A stretch of 64,000 nucleotides of DNA from positions 141,774 through 205,773 of the forward strand of contig NZ_QJJZ01000011.1 of NCBI RefSeq assembly GCF_003201775.1, given 5' to 3'. The notes beneath the pieces were generated by a model. The model saw only the letters and a list, made by a program, of their open reading frames with translations. It ran no database searches and was not told the origin of the DNA. The DNA is from Arenibacter sp. ARW7G5Y1 (GTDB lineage Bacteria > Bacteroidota > Bacteroidia > Flavobacteriales > Flavobacteriaceae). Positions 45,886-54,542 of this stretch are shown here, one piece after another. The position numbers were made by a program, and so were the translations under genes. Position 1 is the stretch's first letter, and each line of letters opens with the position of its first letter.

Positions 45886-46829
45886 ACAAACAATTCGCCA
45901 ACGATGTTAAAGAGGGTCTAAGTAAAACCCCGAAAAGCCTGTCCTCAAAATATTTTTATGACGAAAAAGGTTCTGCCCTTTTTTCTAAAATAATGAAATT
46001 GCCCGAGTACTATTTGACCGATGCAGAGTTTGAAATTTTTCAAAAGAAAGCTCCTGAAATCATAAAACTTTTAGGCATAACAAGTCAAAAAAGTTTTGAC
46101 CTTATCGAACTTGGGGCTGGCGATGGGTATAAAACCATTGAATTACTTAAAGCATTGGATACCCTTAATTTTCAGTACAAGTACTGCCCGATCGATATTT
46201 CAGCCAAAGCACTGCACCAAATAGAGGAAAATATCCATCAACAGATTCCAAATAAAAAAATAGACCCCAAACTGGGGGATTACTTTCATATCCTTCATGA
46301 ATTAAAGTCCTCTCCCCTACCCAAAATAGTACTGTTCCTTGGCTCCAATATTGGAAATATGGAAAATGTGGAAGCCAATGCCTTCCTAAGCCACCTTAGT
46401 GAAAACTTATCCAAAGACGATAAAATTATACTTGGGGCAGATTTAAAGAAAAGCAAGGACATAGTGCTTCCTGCATACAATGATAGTCAGGGCCTGACCA
46501 GTGCCTTTAACCTAAATTTATTAAGCAGGATAAACACTGAACTGGATGCTGATTTCAATACCGAATTATTTGTACATACCCCTATGTACGACGAACAGGA
46601 GGGAGTAGCTAAAAGTGCCATCAAAAGTACCGTGAATCAAGAGGTGGAAATTAAAGTGTTGGATATGAAAGTTGCATTTAAAAAAGAGGAACAGATCCAC
46701 ACCGAAATTTCGCGAAAATACGATGACATTAGCATTCAAAATATCTGCCTGGATACGGGTCTGAAAATTGTTGGTAAGATAACGGATTCGAAAAACTATT
46801 TTGCGGATTACATTATTGAGAAACAATAA
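45882..46829 (+). CDS. egtD: EgtD, L-histidine N-alpha-trimethyltransferase
   Basis: 315 residues. Family signatures: SSKYFYDEKGSALFSKIMKLPEYYLTDAE at the N-terminus, IELGAGDGYKT for SAM binding, FLGSNIGNM and ADLKKSKDIVLPAYND, and a C-terminal substrate domain ending EISRKYDDISIQNICLDTGL. It makes hercynine from histidine with three SAM. It overlaps egtB by four bases (ATGA), so the pair is translationally coupled and forms the ergothioneine core of the operon. Last gene of the operon. Confidence 0.95.
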   Translation: MNKQFANDVKEGLSKTPKSLSSKYFYDEKGSALFSKIMKLPEYYLTDAEFEIFQKKAPEIIKLLGITSQKSFDLIELGAGDGYKTIELLKALDTLNFQYKYCPIDISAKALHQIEENIHQQIPNKKIDPKLGDYFHILHELKSSPLPKIVLFLGSNIGNMENVEANAFLSHLSENLSKDDKIILGADLKKSKDIVLPAYNDSQGLTSAFNLNLLSRINTELDADFNTELFVHTPMYDEQEGVAKSAIKSTVNQEVEIKVLDMKVAFKKEEQIHTEISRKYDDISIQNICLDTGLKIVGKITDSKNYFADYIIEKQ

Positions 46830-47022
46830 TTCGGAAAAAATGGTCTTGATGGATTGGGGATGTAGGGTATGACCAATCATTGCTGCCAAAAGGCAATATT
46901 AAGACCATACCTCTTAACAGGGATTAAAGGTCAAATTGGAAACTGCTTTGAAAATTAACAGCAGTTTTAGGCCTTTATCTTCAGTAAAAAACGTAAATTG
47001 AAAGTAATAAAGTTTACGGAAA

Positions 47023-47862
47023 ATGGTTTTAAGGATAGGCGTTATTATAGCAATAACCTTATTTACTAGCAGTAGTAAAGACTTGGATTACAGTAAATTG
47101 CAAGGAGGAAATTTCAATTTGGAAAAAGACCTGTTGTTGGTTCAATTTGATTGCAAAACCGATGTAGACGACCTACATACCCTAGCGGCATTTGCAACAC
47201 TTATGAGAGACCCCGCTTTTTCAAAAATAAACTACCATACCGTTGCAGGCACCTATGGTATTCAGGACGGTTTATACGTGCCGCCCAATCCATTGTTCCA
47301 GTTGGCATTTAATGACAATTGGACGGATGCACATGAAAATATAGGCCCCTCGGTTGAAAAAGTAATGACCATAATAACTTCAACCCTACTAAATGAAGGC
47401 GATGTATGGATAGCTGAAGCCGGACAATCAGATTTTACAGCGCTAATAATAAAATCCATTCAAGCCGATCTACCTGAAATTAACACTTCGGAAAATATTC
47501 ATGTGGTTCAACATTCGGATTGGAATGAAAAGGTTACCACTCCGGAGGATCTGGAATTTGTAAAGAAAAATACGGATTATCATAAAATACCCGACGGAAA
47601 TGTTGTTGGCAACGGGACGCCTGGTTTCCGCTCAGCAGAATATACCACTTGGAAAGACAAAATAACCAATCCCCAATTAATGGAGGTTTGGGAACGCGCT
47701 ATAGAAATCTCAAATAAGTACAACGGTACAGATGGGCGCTACAACAATCAAGCTATCGCGCAAGGTGGTATGGACTTTTCCGACCTCTCTGAAGTTTGTT
47801 GGATTTTGGGAATCAATGATATTAAGGATACGGAACATTTTTTTAATATCTATTCCAATTAA
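47023..47862 (+). CDS. exported nucleoside-hydrolase-like protein
   Basis: 279 residues. The N-terminus (MVLRIGVIIAITLFTSS) is a probable signal peptide or anchor. An early strand with DCKTDVDDLHTLAAF resembles the metal-binding DxDxxxDD loop of inosine-uridine nucleoside hydrolases, and IAEAGQSDFTALIIK fits the following helix, but later family motifs are not clear. It could hydrolyse nucleosides or act on a glycan. It is a single gene, with no operon partner visible. Confidence 0.55.
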   Translation: MVLRIGVIIAITLFTSSSKDLDYSKLQGGNFNLEKDLLLVQFDCKTDVDDLHTLAAFATLMRDPAFSKINYHTVAGTYGIQDGLYVPPNPLFQLAFNDNWTDAHENIGPSVEKVMTIITSTLLNEGDVWIAEAGQSDFTALIIKSIQADLPEINTSENIHVVQHSDWNEKVTTPEDLEFVKKNTDYHKIPDGNVVGNGTPGFRSAEYTTWKDKITNPQLMEVWERAIEISNKYNGTDGRYNNQAIAQGGMDFSDLSEVCWILGINDIKDTEHFFNIYSN

Positions 47863-48075
47863 AAAATCCGCCAATCCTTAAGTAAATAATTTTGTAGAAA
47901 AGTCTAATTGAAAGTCACTGGTCTTTTGACTTTTGAAAACAACATCTACCTAATTTAATATTTATAAATTGGGCCAAGGAAATTAATGGTCTCTGTACCG
48001 ATATTATCGGTTTGCATTTTAAAGTTCCCCGTCACTCTATTACTTAACTTTTACAAGTTTAAAAAGTAAATAAAT

Positions 48076-49353
48076 ATGAGATTTTTCGGATTTTTAGTAA
48101 TTGTCGGCTTCATGGCAACATTACAGGGGCAGTCTTTTAAAGGTAATATTAGTCATGGAAAAACAAGCTTTAATTATCAAATAGCACTTGCGCCGATTGA
48201 AGGTAAAACAAGGGCATTTTTTTCAAGTATGGAAATGAATGCTTTTGAAATACCCTGTCAAAACACAACTTATGACAAAGACTCCCTCAATTTTTATGTG
48301 ATCAGTGATTATTATACCTATGAATACAAGTTCTTGCCGTACAATCGGAACTTCAAAGGACAGTTAAAGGTTTATTCCAATGAAACAGAAAAATTATTAA
48401 ACACTTTTGAGACCGAGCTGACCCCTGATAATTTAAAGGAATCGGACCTAATTGAAAAACAGGAATTAATCTTTGTTTCCAATACCCTGAAGCTTCATGG
48501 GACCTTATGGAAGCCTAAAAATCCGATAAAAAAGGGTTTGTTTTACGTGACTTCCTCTCAAGGAAATGACCGAAGTGGCTCCAATGCCGAAGCACAATAC
48601 TTTGCGGATTTAGGGTACACAGTTTTTAATTATGATAAACGTGGAACTGGCAAATCTGAAGGAGATTGGCAATCCGCAACCATTGAAGAACTTTGTACCG
48701 ATGATATCAATGCCTTGGAATTCTTCTCCAAAATATCCTCACTGCCTTTATCGGTTATTGGCATTAAAGGAAGCAGTCAGGGAGGTATAAAGATACCTTA
48801 TATCTTGTCTAAAGTGCCCGATTTGGGTTTTGGGATTTCCATCAGCTGTCCAAGTGGAACCCTTATGGAAAGCGATTTGAACCATTGGAGAAATTTGAAC
48901 TACGATCTGTTGGGAAAAGCTAATATTGATCGGGCTCTAAATGTTCAAAAAGCAGGGTATGATTATCTCGCAGGCAATATTTCATACGAATCATTGCTTA
49001 CGATAAAAAATGAAAACGGCAAGGAAGATTGGCTTAAGCATATATGGATTCCTGAGGAGGGTGTACAAAAGGATTATAAGTTGAATTTTAGTGGACTACC
49101 GTATTTTGAGAAAATAACACAGCCCATATTGGTGATTCAAGGATTATCGGATGAAATAATTCCCATGGATAGTTACAAAACCATCGAAAAAGTAATTAGT
49201 AAATCCAATTCAAATAATTATAAGGTCATTACTTTAAAAAACACATCACATTCTATGACATCCGTTAATAATGAATTTCCTTATTTTCAATTATTGACAC
49301 CGGAGTATTTAACAGTAATTACCAATTGGCTCAAAGCAATCGAAGCTAAATAA
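48076..49353 (+). CDS. exported alpha/beta-hydrolase (peptidase S9/esterase-like)
   Basis: 425 residues with a signal peptide (cleavage near LQGQ). An N-terminal beta domain of about 120 residues, then the hydrolase fold with VTSSQGNDRSGSNAEAQYFADLGYTVFNYDKRGTGKS, nucleophile elbow IKGSSQGG, an acid in QGLSDEIIPM and a His in NTSHSMTS. The pattern resembles family esterases or peptidases with the DKRGxGxS loop. Substrate unknown. Exported, upstream of the GH97 gene with 154 bases between. Confidence 0.8.
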   Translation: MRFFGFLVIVGFMATLQGQSFKGNISHGKTSFNYQIALAPIEGKTRAFFSSMEMNAFEIPCQNTTYDKDSLNFYVISDYYTYEYKFLPYNRNFKGQLKVYSNETEKLLNTFETELTPDNLKESDLIEKQELIFVSNTLKLHGTLWKPKNPIKKGLFYVTSSQGNDRSGSNAEAQYFADLGYTVFNYDKRGTGKSEGDWQSATIEELCTDDINALEFFSKISSLPLSVIGIKGSSQGGIKIPYILSKVPDLGFGISISCPSGTLMESDLNHWRNLNYDLLGKANIDRALNVQKAGYDYLAGNISYESLLTIKNENGKEDWLKHIWIPEEGVQKDYKLNFSGLPYFEKITQPILVIQGLSDEIIPMDSYKTIEKVISKSNSNNYKVITLKNTSHSMTSVNNEFPYFQLLTPEYLTVITNWLKAIEAK

Positions 49354-49507
49354 TTACTCAAAACAGCAATTGCTAAAATAATGGCCACATTTCTGCTAAA
49401 ATAAATGTCCTTTAAATATTGAAAATTAATAGCTAAACCCTGTTCTTTGTCCAGAACACCCCGGTGTAAAATATAACCTAAAAGCATTGGAAAAATCTTC
49501 TGGAATT

Positions 49508-51475
49508 ATGATGTTAAGAGCACTTTTTTTACTTGGCATATTTTTAGTGGTTCAGCAAACGTATGCACAAAATTATGAAATCACTTCCCCTGACAAAAAC
49601 ATACAACTCAAAGTTAAGGCTGATGGTGGAATATTCTGGTCTGCTTCCCTAAACGGGCATGTAATTATCAAGGAAGCCAAAATAGCTATGGATTTTTCCT
49701 CTGGGGAAGATTTCGGTGTAAATTCCAAGGTAAAGCACCATTCCATAAATGAATTTTCTTCAATGATATATCCCACGATCCCGCATAAGGATGCCGAAAT
49801 TAAGGATGAATATGTTCAATTGTCCCTTACTTTTAGGGAACAATTTCAGCTTAAATTTAGAGCCTACAACGATGGTGTTGCCTATCAATTTATCGACATG
49901 GGCAAGAGGGGGAAAAATGTAATATCAGAACAGGCAAGGATCACTTTTCCGGAAGGAACAAAAGCCATTTTTCCCCAAGAAGACAGTATGTATTCACACA
50001 ATGAACGTTCCTATTTGAACAAATTCGTAACAGACATAGAAGCGAATGAATTTTGTAGTTTGCCTGTCGTTTTTACTACGGACAAGGCGAAGGTATTATT
50101 GACAGAAACAGCCCTTCATGATTATCCCGGAATGTTTGTGGGAGGGAACGGGAATACCACCGTAGATGCTATTTTTCCAAAATTTGTTCTGGAGGCAGTA
50201 GATGATAAAGAACAACCAGACCGCAATCAATCCATTACAAAGGAAGCAGATTATATAGCTAAAGTATCTGGTAACAGGGAATATCCATGGAGGGTTTTTA
50301 TGATGAGCAATGACGACCGTACCTTTGTAGAGAGCAACTTATCCTATCAACTATCCAGCCCGCAAGCAATTAAGAATACGGCATGGATCAAACCAGGTAA
50401 AGTGGCATGGGATTGGTATAATGCCAATAATATTTATGGGGTAGATTTTAAATCAGGGTTAAACACGGCTACCTACAAATACTATATTGATTTTGCCTCT
50501 GCCAACAATATAGATTATATAATTTTGGATGAAGGATGGACAAAGTCGACCACAGAAATCCTCGATTTCAATCCTGATATAGATGTAGCTGAATTAATTG
50601 GGTATGGAAAAGAAAAAGGAGTGGATATTATTCTTTGGACGCTATGGAAACCCCTCCGGGACAACCTAATCGAAATCCTTGAAACCTACAAAAGTTGGGG
50701 TGCCAAAGGAATTAAGATCGATTTTATTCAACGCAGTGACCAATATGTAGTGAACTCATATGAGGAAATAGCAAAAGAATGTGCTAGGCTGGAATTGTTG
50801 GTTGATTTTCACGGTTCGTTCAAACCTTCGGGCTTAAGACGTAAATATCCCAATGTTATTAACTATGAAGGTGTAAAGGGCAATGAAAACAACAAATGGA
50901 GCAAAGATGTTACCCCCGAGCACAATGTGACCATTCCCTTTATTCGAATGGCCGCAGGACCAATGGACTATACTCCTGGAGCTATGAGCAATAGACAAAA
51001 GGCCAATTTTGGCATTAGCGGCAAGCGACCAATGAGTATGGGGACACGGGCTCATCAAGTAGCCATGTATGTGGTTTATGAGGCTCCCTTACAGATGCTT
51101 TGCGAATCCCCATCAAGGTATTATCAAGAACAGGAGACTGTGGACTTTATCGCACAAATTCCAACTATATGGGACGAAACCATTGTACTTCATGGTGCAA
51201 TAGGCGATTATATTGCAGTAGCCAGAAAAAAGGGCGACAAATGGTTTATTGGAGCTATGACCGATTGGACTTCCAGGGAATTACAATTGGATCTCTCATT
51301 CTTAAAGGAGGGAAACTTTAATATGAAGGTGTTTAGGGATGGTATAAACGCGGACCGCTATGCGGAAGACTACAAGATAGATACGATGGAAGTAAACCGA
51401 AAATCCAAAGTCACAGCTAAAATGTCCCCTGGTGGAGGTTGGTCGGCCATCATCACAATTCCCAGTAGACAATGA
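49508..51475 (+). CDS. exported GH97 glycoside hydrolase
   Basis: About 655 residues starting at either of two adjacent ATGs (49508, 49511); a TTG at 49487 is less likely because the chosen Met opens a signal peptide ending TYAQ. The N-terminal beta-supersandwich, TIM barrel with WDWYNANNIYGVDFKSGLNTATYKYYIDFA, YIILDEGW, GIKIDFIQRSDQ, LLVDFHGSFKPSGLRRKYPN and YEGVKGNE, and a C-terminal domain fit GH97 (alpha-glucosidases and alpha-galactosidases; calcium-dependent). The acid in KIDFIQRSDQ is a candidate nucleophile of retaining members. It acts in the periplasm. Confidence 0.9.
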   Translation: MMLRALFLLGIFLVVQQTYAQNYEITSPDKNIQLKVKADGGIFWSASLNGHVIIKEAKIAMDFSSGEDFGVNSKVKHHSINEFSSMIYPTIPHKDAEIKDEYVQLSLTFREQFQLKFRAYNDGVAYQFIDMGKRGKNVISEQARITFPEGTKAIFPQEDSMYSHNERSYLNKFVTDIEANEFCSLPVVFTTDKAKVLLTETALHDYPGMFVGGNGNTTVDAIFPKFVLEAVDDKEQPDRNQSITKEADYIAKVSGNREYPWRVFMMSNDDRTFVESNLSYQLSSPQAIKNTAWIKPGKVAWDWYNANNIYGVDFKSGLNTATYKYYIDFASANNIDYIILDEGWTKSTTEILDFNPDIDVAELIGYGKEKGVDIILWTLWKPLRDNLIEILETYKSWGAKGIKIDFIQRSDQYVVNSYEEIAKECARLELLVDFHGSFKPSGLRRKYPNVINYEGVKGNENNKWSKDVTPEHNVTIPFIRMAAGPMDYTPGAMSNRQKANFGISGKRPMSMGTRAHQVAMYVVYEAPLQMLCESPSRYYQEQETVDFIAQIPTIWDETIVLHGAIGDYIAVARKKGDKWFIGAMTDWTSRELQLDLSFLKEGNFNMKVFRDGINADRYAEDYKIDTMEVNRKSKVTAKMSPGGGWSAIITIPSRQ

Positions 51476-51971
51476 TATTAAGCACAATAGCCCTACATTG
51501 CTCTATGACCGTTAACTCTAGTCACTAAAAAATGAACCTGTCGAAATCTCAGTTTTAGTGTTGGTATTGCTTATAGGTATGTGCAGTCCGAAAAACTTAC
51601 ATCATCCAATTTGCGTAATTTAGATTACAGAAAACCAGGCGGGAAGGGAATCTATAGTGGATGCGTGTATACGGAATAAGGAAAATGGTTTGCCCCACAT
51701 CAAAATCAACGCACAGCCATCAAATTTCAATAAAGTTTATAAAAAATCGTATATATGGCATGCTAATGGGCATGGTTAAAGAGTTGTTGAATAATTGGTA
51801 TAAGAAAGGATCAATGAATTTAATGCCCCACCCTTCCGTTAATTCAAATTTTGAAGGTGCCTATATGTATTAACCAAGGAGGAGTGATTCATCCAAAAAT
51901 CTTTAAGGGCACATTATTTAGTAAACAGTAGTTCTAGCCTGATATCCAAAAAATGTAATCCGCACTACCCC
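51476..51971. other. intergenic, possible decayed coding sequence
   Basis: About 500 bases without a supported gene. Protein-like scraps occur near 51640-51780 in more than one frame, as in a frameshifted relic, but I cannot assign a family. A 70-codon frame (51661-51873) has no signal or domain and is not called. Confidence 0.3.
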
Positions 51972-52307
51972 ATGAATTATAACAATAAAAAATTTAGAAC
52001 CGTAGTCAACTCCGAAAACGGGGAAACCAATAAGGAAACTATTTTTGAATACCGACAAAAAGGGAATATTTTGACTTCGGAATATCGGGGTGGCCATATT
52101 GTTGAAGGACATTTGATAGGTTTGGTAGACCCGGCCGGCAATATAAATATGAGTTATCATCAAATAAACGGTAAAGGCGAACTAATAACAGGGGTCTGCC
52201 ATTCGAGACCAGAGGTTTTATCCAACGGAAAAATTAGACTTCACGAAAAATGGCAATGGACAAGTGGTAATAATTCCACCGGAAAATCTGTTATTGAAGA
52301 GATATAA
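51972..52307 (+). CDS. small conserved-type protein (sometimes labelled N-acetylglutamate synthase)
   Basis: 111 residues. A sheet-rich pattern: MNYNNKKFRTVVNSENGETNKETIF, GNILTSEYRGGHIVEGHLIGLVD and a C-terminal IRLHEKWQWTSG. Flavobacterial relatives that I recall share this text and are sometimes labelled N-acetylglutamate synthase, but no acetyltransferase fold or motif is visible, so I regard that label as unsupported. Cytoplasmic, single gene. Function unknown. Confidence 0.65.
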   Translation: MNYNNKKFRTVVNSENGETNKETIFEYRQKGNILTSEYRGGHIVEGHLIGLVDPAGNINMSYHQINGKGELITGVCHSRPEVLSNGKIRLHEKWQWTSGNNSTGKSVIEEI

Positions 52308-52432
52308 GCGTATATACTTCTGGGGTAGAGGACTGTATAATCAGAAAGACTATGACACACTACCAATTGCTTATCAAAATTAGATATGTAGGAATTTACT
52401 TATAATAATTAAAGGGGAAAATCGTTTTAAAA

Positions 52433-54193
52433 ATGAACATCCCCTTGCACTATATCCAAGGTGTTTTAAGCTGGGGAATATATAATATTGAACGAAGATT
52501 ACAATCAATGGATGAATTCTCTTTAAGACGGGTAAAACTGGTCTATCGCATATCAATACTTACAACCCTATTATCTGTAATTTGGTTTTTTATTGCCAGA
52601 GGTTTGGATTTGGCAGACCTGAGCAATTATATTGCTGCTACCATCCCATTTTTTATTATTTCCGCGTTATTATCCAAAAAAGGCATGCTTACACTTGCCC
52701 GCTTTATCTACCTCTTGGTCTTCAATATTAGTGTTGCACTCACTGCCTCCTTTATAGGAAAAGCCGGTAGTGTAGAGTTTATTTTGATGTTTGCCCTGGC
52801 CTTACCGTTTGTAACGTTTTCCTATAGGCGGGAAAGGCTCTATATCGTTATTTTTTCAGTACTTCCCATGCTGCTTTGGTTACTTCTTTATGCCACGAAT
52901 TTTGATCTGTTTACCCAGGCCCATTTGGATGCAGAACTGGCCGGTAAATATGTTTACCCCATCTCCATTGCCACTACCATTATACTGGTAACCTATCAAA
53001 TAATTTATTTCTCCCACATAAATGCCCAATATTCTTCCAGTATCCATAACCAACGTGAGGAAGCCATTGAGGAATCCAATGCAAAATCCAGATTTTTGAG
53101 CATGATGAGCCATGAGATAAGGACACCACTAAACGCAATCACCGGCCTCTCGCACATATTGGGGGATTCCAATCCCAGAAAAGATCAGGAACAAAATATA
53201 GAAGCACTGAATTATTCCGGGAAAATTTTACTGAATCTACTTAACAATGTTTTGGACTTCAGTAAAATGGAATCCACAAAAATTACCTTGGATCCAATTC
53301 CTACCAATATCATCTTGGCCGTAAAACAGATAAAAAAAATACACGAACCCAGTTGCTTGCGAAAAGGTATTACGCTACAATTGGAAATTGACAAGGACCT
53401 ACCCATAGTTCAGTTGGATATTGTGCGCTTTAATCAAGTAATAAACAACCTAGTTTCAAACGCCATCAAGTTTACCGATGAAGGAAGCGTAACCCTGAAG
53501 ATCTCAAAGCTGAACCAGACCAAGAACACTGTTCTTCTGCGTACAGAAATAACGGATACGGGAATAGGTATTGCCGAGGATCAACAGGAAAAGGTATGGC
53601 AAGCCTTTAGCCAGGCATCTTCCAGCACAAATCGTTTATATGGCGGAACGGGTCTAGGGTTACCTATTGTAAAAAGTATAGTGGAAGCCATGGATTCCCA
53701 GGTAAAAATTCTTAGCAAGCCGGGGCTGGGCAGTAGCTTTAGTTTCGATTTGTCATTAAAATTGGCCCCAAACGAGGAACTGGAACAAACCACCCAAAGA
53801 AAGGAACATAATTTAAAGGGAAAAAGAATCCTGTTGGTGGAAGACAACCAGATCAACGTTATGGTGGGCAGACAAATTTTGGAAAAGGCCAACCTCTTGG
53901 TAGATGTGGCATATGACGGACAAGAAGCCGTAAACAAAGTTCTGGAGAACAATTACGATGCCTTATTAATGGATATACAAATGCCGATAATGGACGGATA
54001 TTCCGCCTCCAAGGAAATAAGAAAATTTAATGCGGATATTCCCATTTTGGCCCTATCTGCCTCTGTATTTATGGAAGTTAAGAGCAAAATTATAGAAAGT
54101 GGAATGAACGGTTTCATTTTCAAACCTTTTGAGCCCGAAGACCTTCTGGATAAGATTGAAGAAGCAATACAAAATGAAATCCCAATAACTTAA
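52433..54193 (+). CDS. hybrid sensor histidine kinase/response regulator
   Basis: 586 residues. Six hydrophobic helices (about 38-195) form the sensor, then HisKA with His227 in SRFLSMMSHEIRTPLNA, HATPase (N-box NLVSNAIKFTDEG, G1 DTGIGIAED, G2 GGTGLGLPI), and a C-terminal receiver (about 463-580) with ILLVEDN, phospho-acceptor Asp514 in ALLMDIQMPIMDGY and a conserved Lys in FIFKPFEP. There is no DNA-binding output domain, so it must pass phosphate to a partner. No partner gene is adjacent; a GH63-like gene follows after 349 bases. Confidence 0.9.
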   Translation: MNIPLHYIQGVLSWGIYNIERRLQSMDEFSLRRVKLVYRISILTTLLSVIWFFIARGLDLADLSNYIAATIPFFIISALLSKKGMLTLARFIYLLVFNISVALTASFIGKAGSVEFILMFALALPFVTFSYRRERLYIVIFSVLPMLLWLLLYATNFDLFTQAHLDAELAGKYVYPISIATTIILVTYQIIYFSHINAQYSSSIHNQREEAIEESNAKSRFLSMMSHEIRTPLNAITGLSHILGDSNPRKDQEQNIEALNYSGKILLNLLNNVLDFSKMESTKITLDPIPTNIILAVKQIKKIHEPSCLRKGITLQLEIDKDLPIVQLDIVRFNQVINNLVSNAIKFTDEGSVTLKISKLNQTKNTVLLRTEITDTGIGIAEDQQEKVWQAFSQASSSTNRLYGGTGLGLPIVKSIVEAMDSQVKILSKPGLGSSFSFDLSLKLAPNEELEQTTQRKEHNLKGKRILLVEDNQINVMVGRQILEKANLLVDVAYDGQEAVNKVLENNYDALLMDIQMPIMDGYSASKEIRKFNADIPILALSASVFMEVKSKIIESGMNGFIFKPFEPEDLLDKIEEAIQNEIPIT

Positions 54194-54542
54194 CTATATG
54201 AATCCATTAATGAAATGCTTATTTCACACAGCTTTATATACCACAAAAATTCGCTATAGTCCCATATCTAAGTAAGACCACATAGCTTAGCTGAAAAGGA
54301 AAATACAATATCACTTCCTTAATTTGTGTCGTTTTTTTTGGAGGATAGTAAAATAAATATCGATAAAAATAACAATTAGGTAATATTACAGAGTAAAATT
54401 ACCACCTGAATTAATTAGCCTTATTTTTGCCATCGTACCAGTATGAAAAAATAGTTATTCAGACAGTAAGGTCAACTATAGGACATTCGGGTTTTTAATA
54501 GTTATGGATTAATTCTACTGTATATACCTAAACAATAACTCA
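54194..54542. other. intergenic, no gene seen
   Basis: AT-rich spacer between the hybrid kinase and the GH63-like gene. No hairpin with a T-run and no clear promoter boxes were found by eye. Confidence 0.35.

Noticed and set aside
51661..51873. 70-codon plus-strand frame
   Set aside because: No signal or domain; the region seems frameshifted or non-coding.
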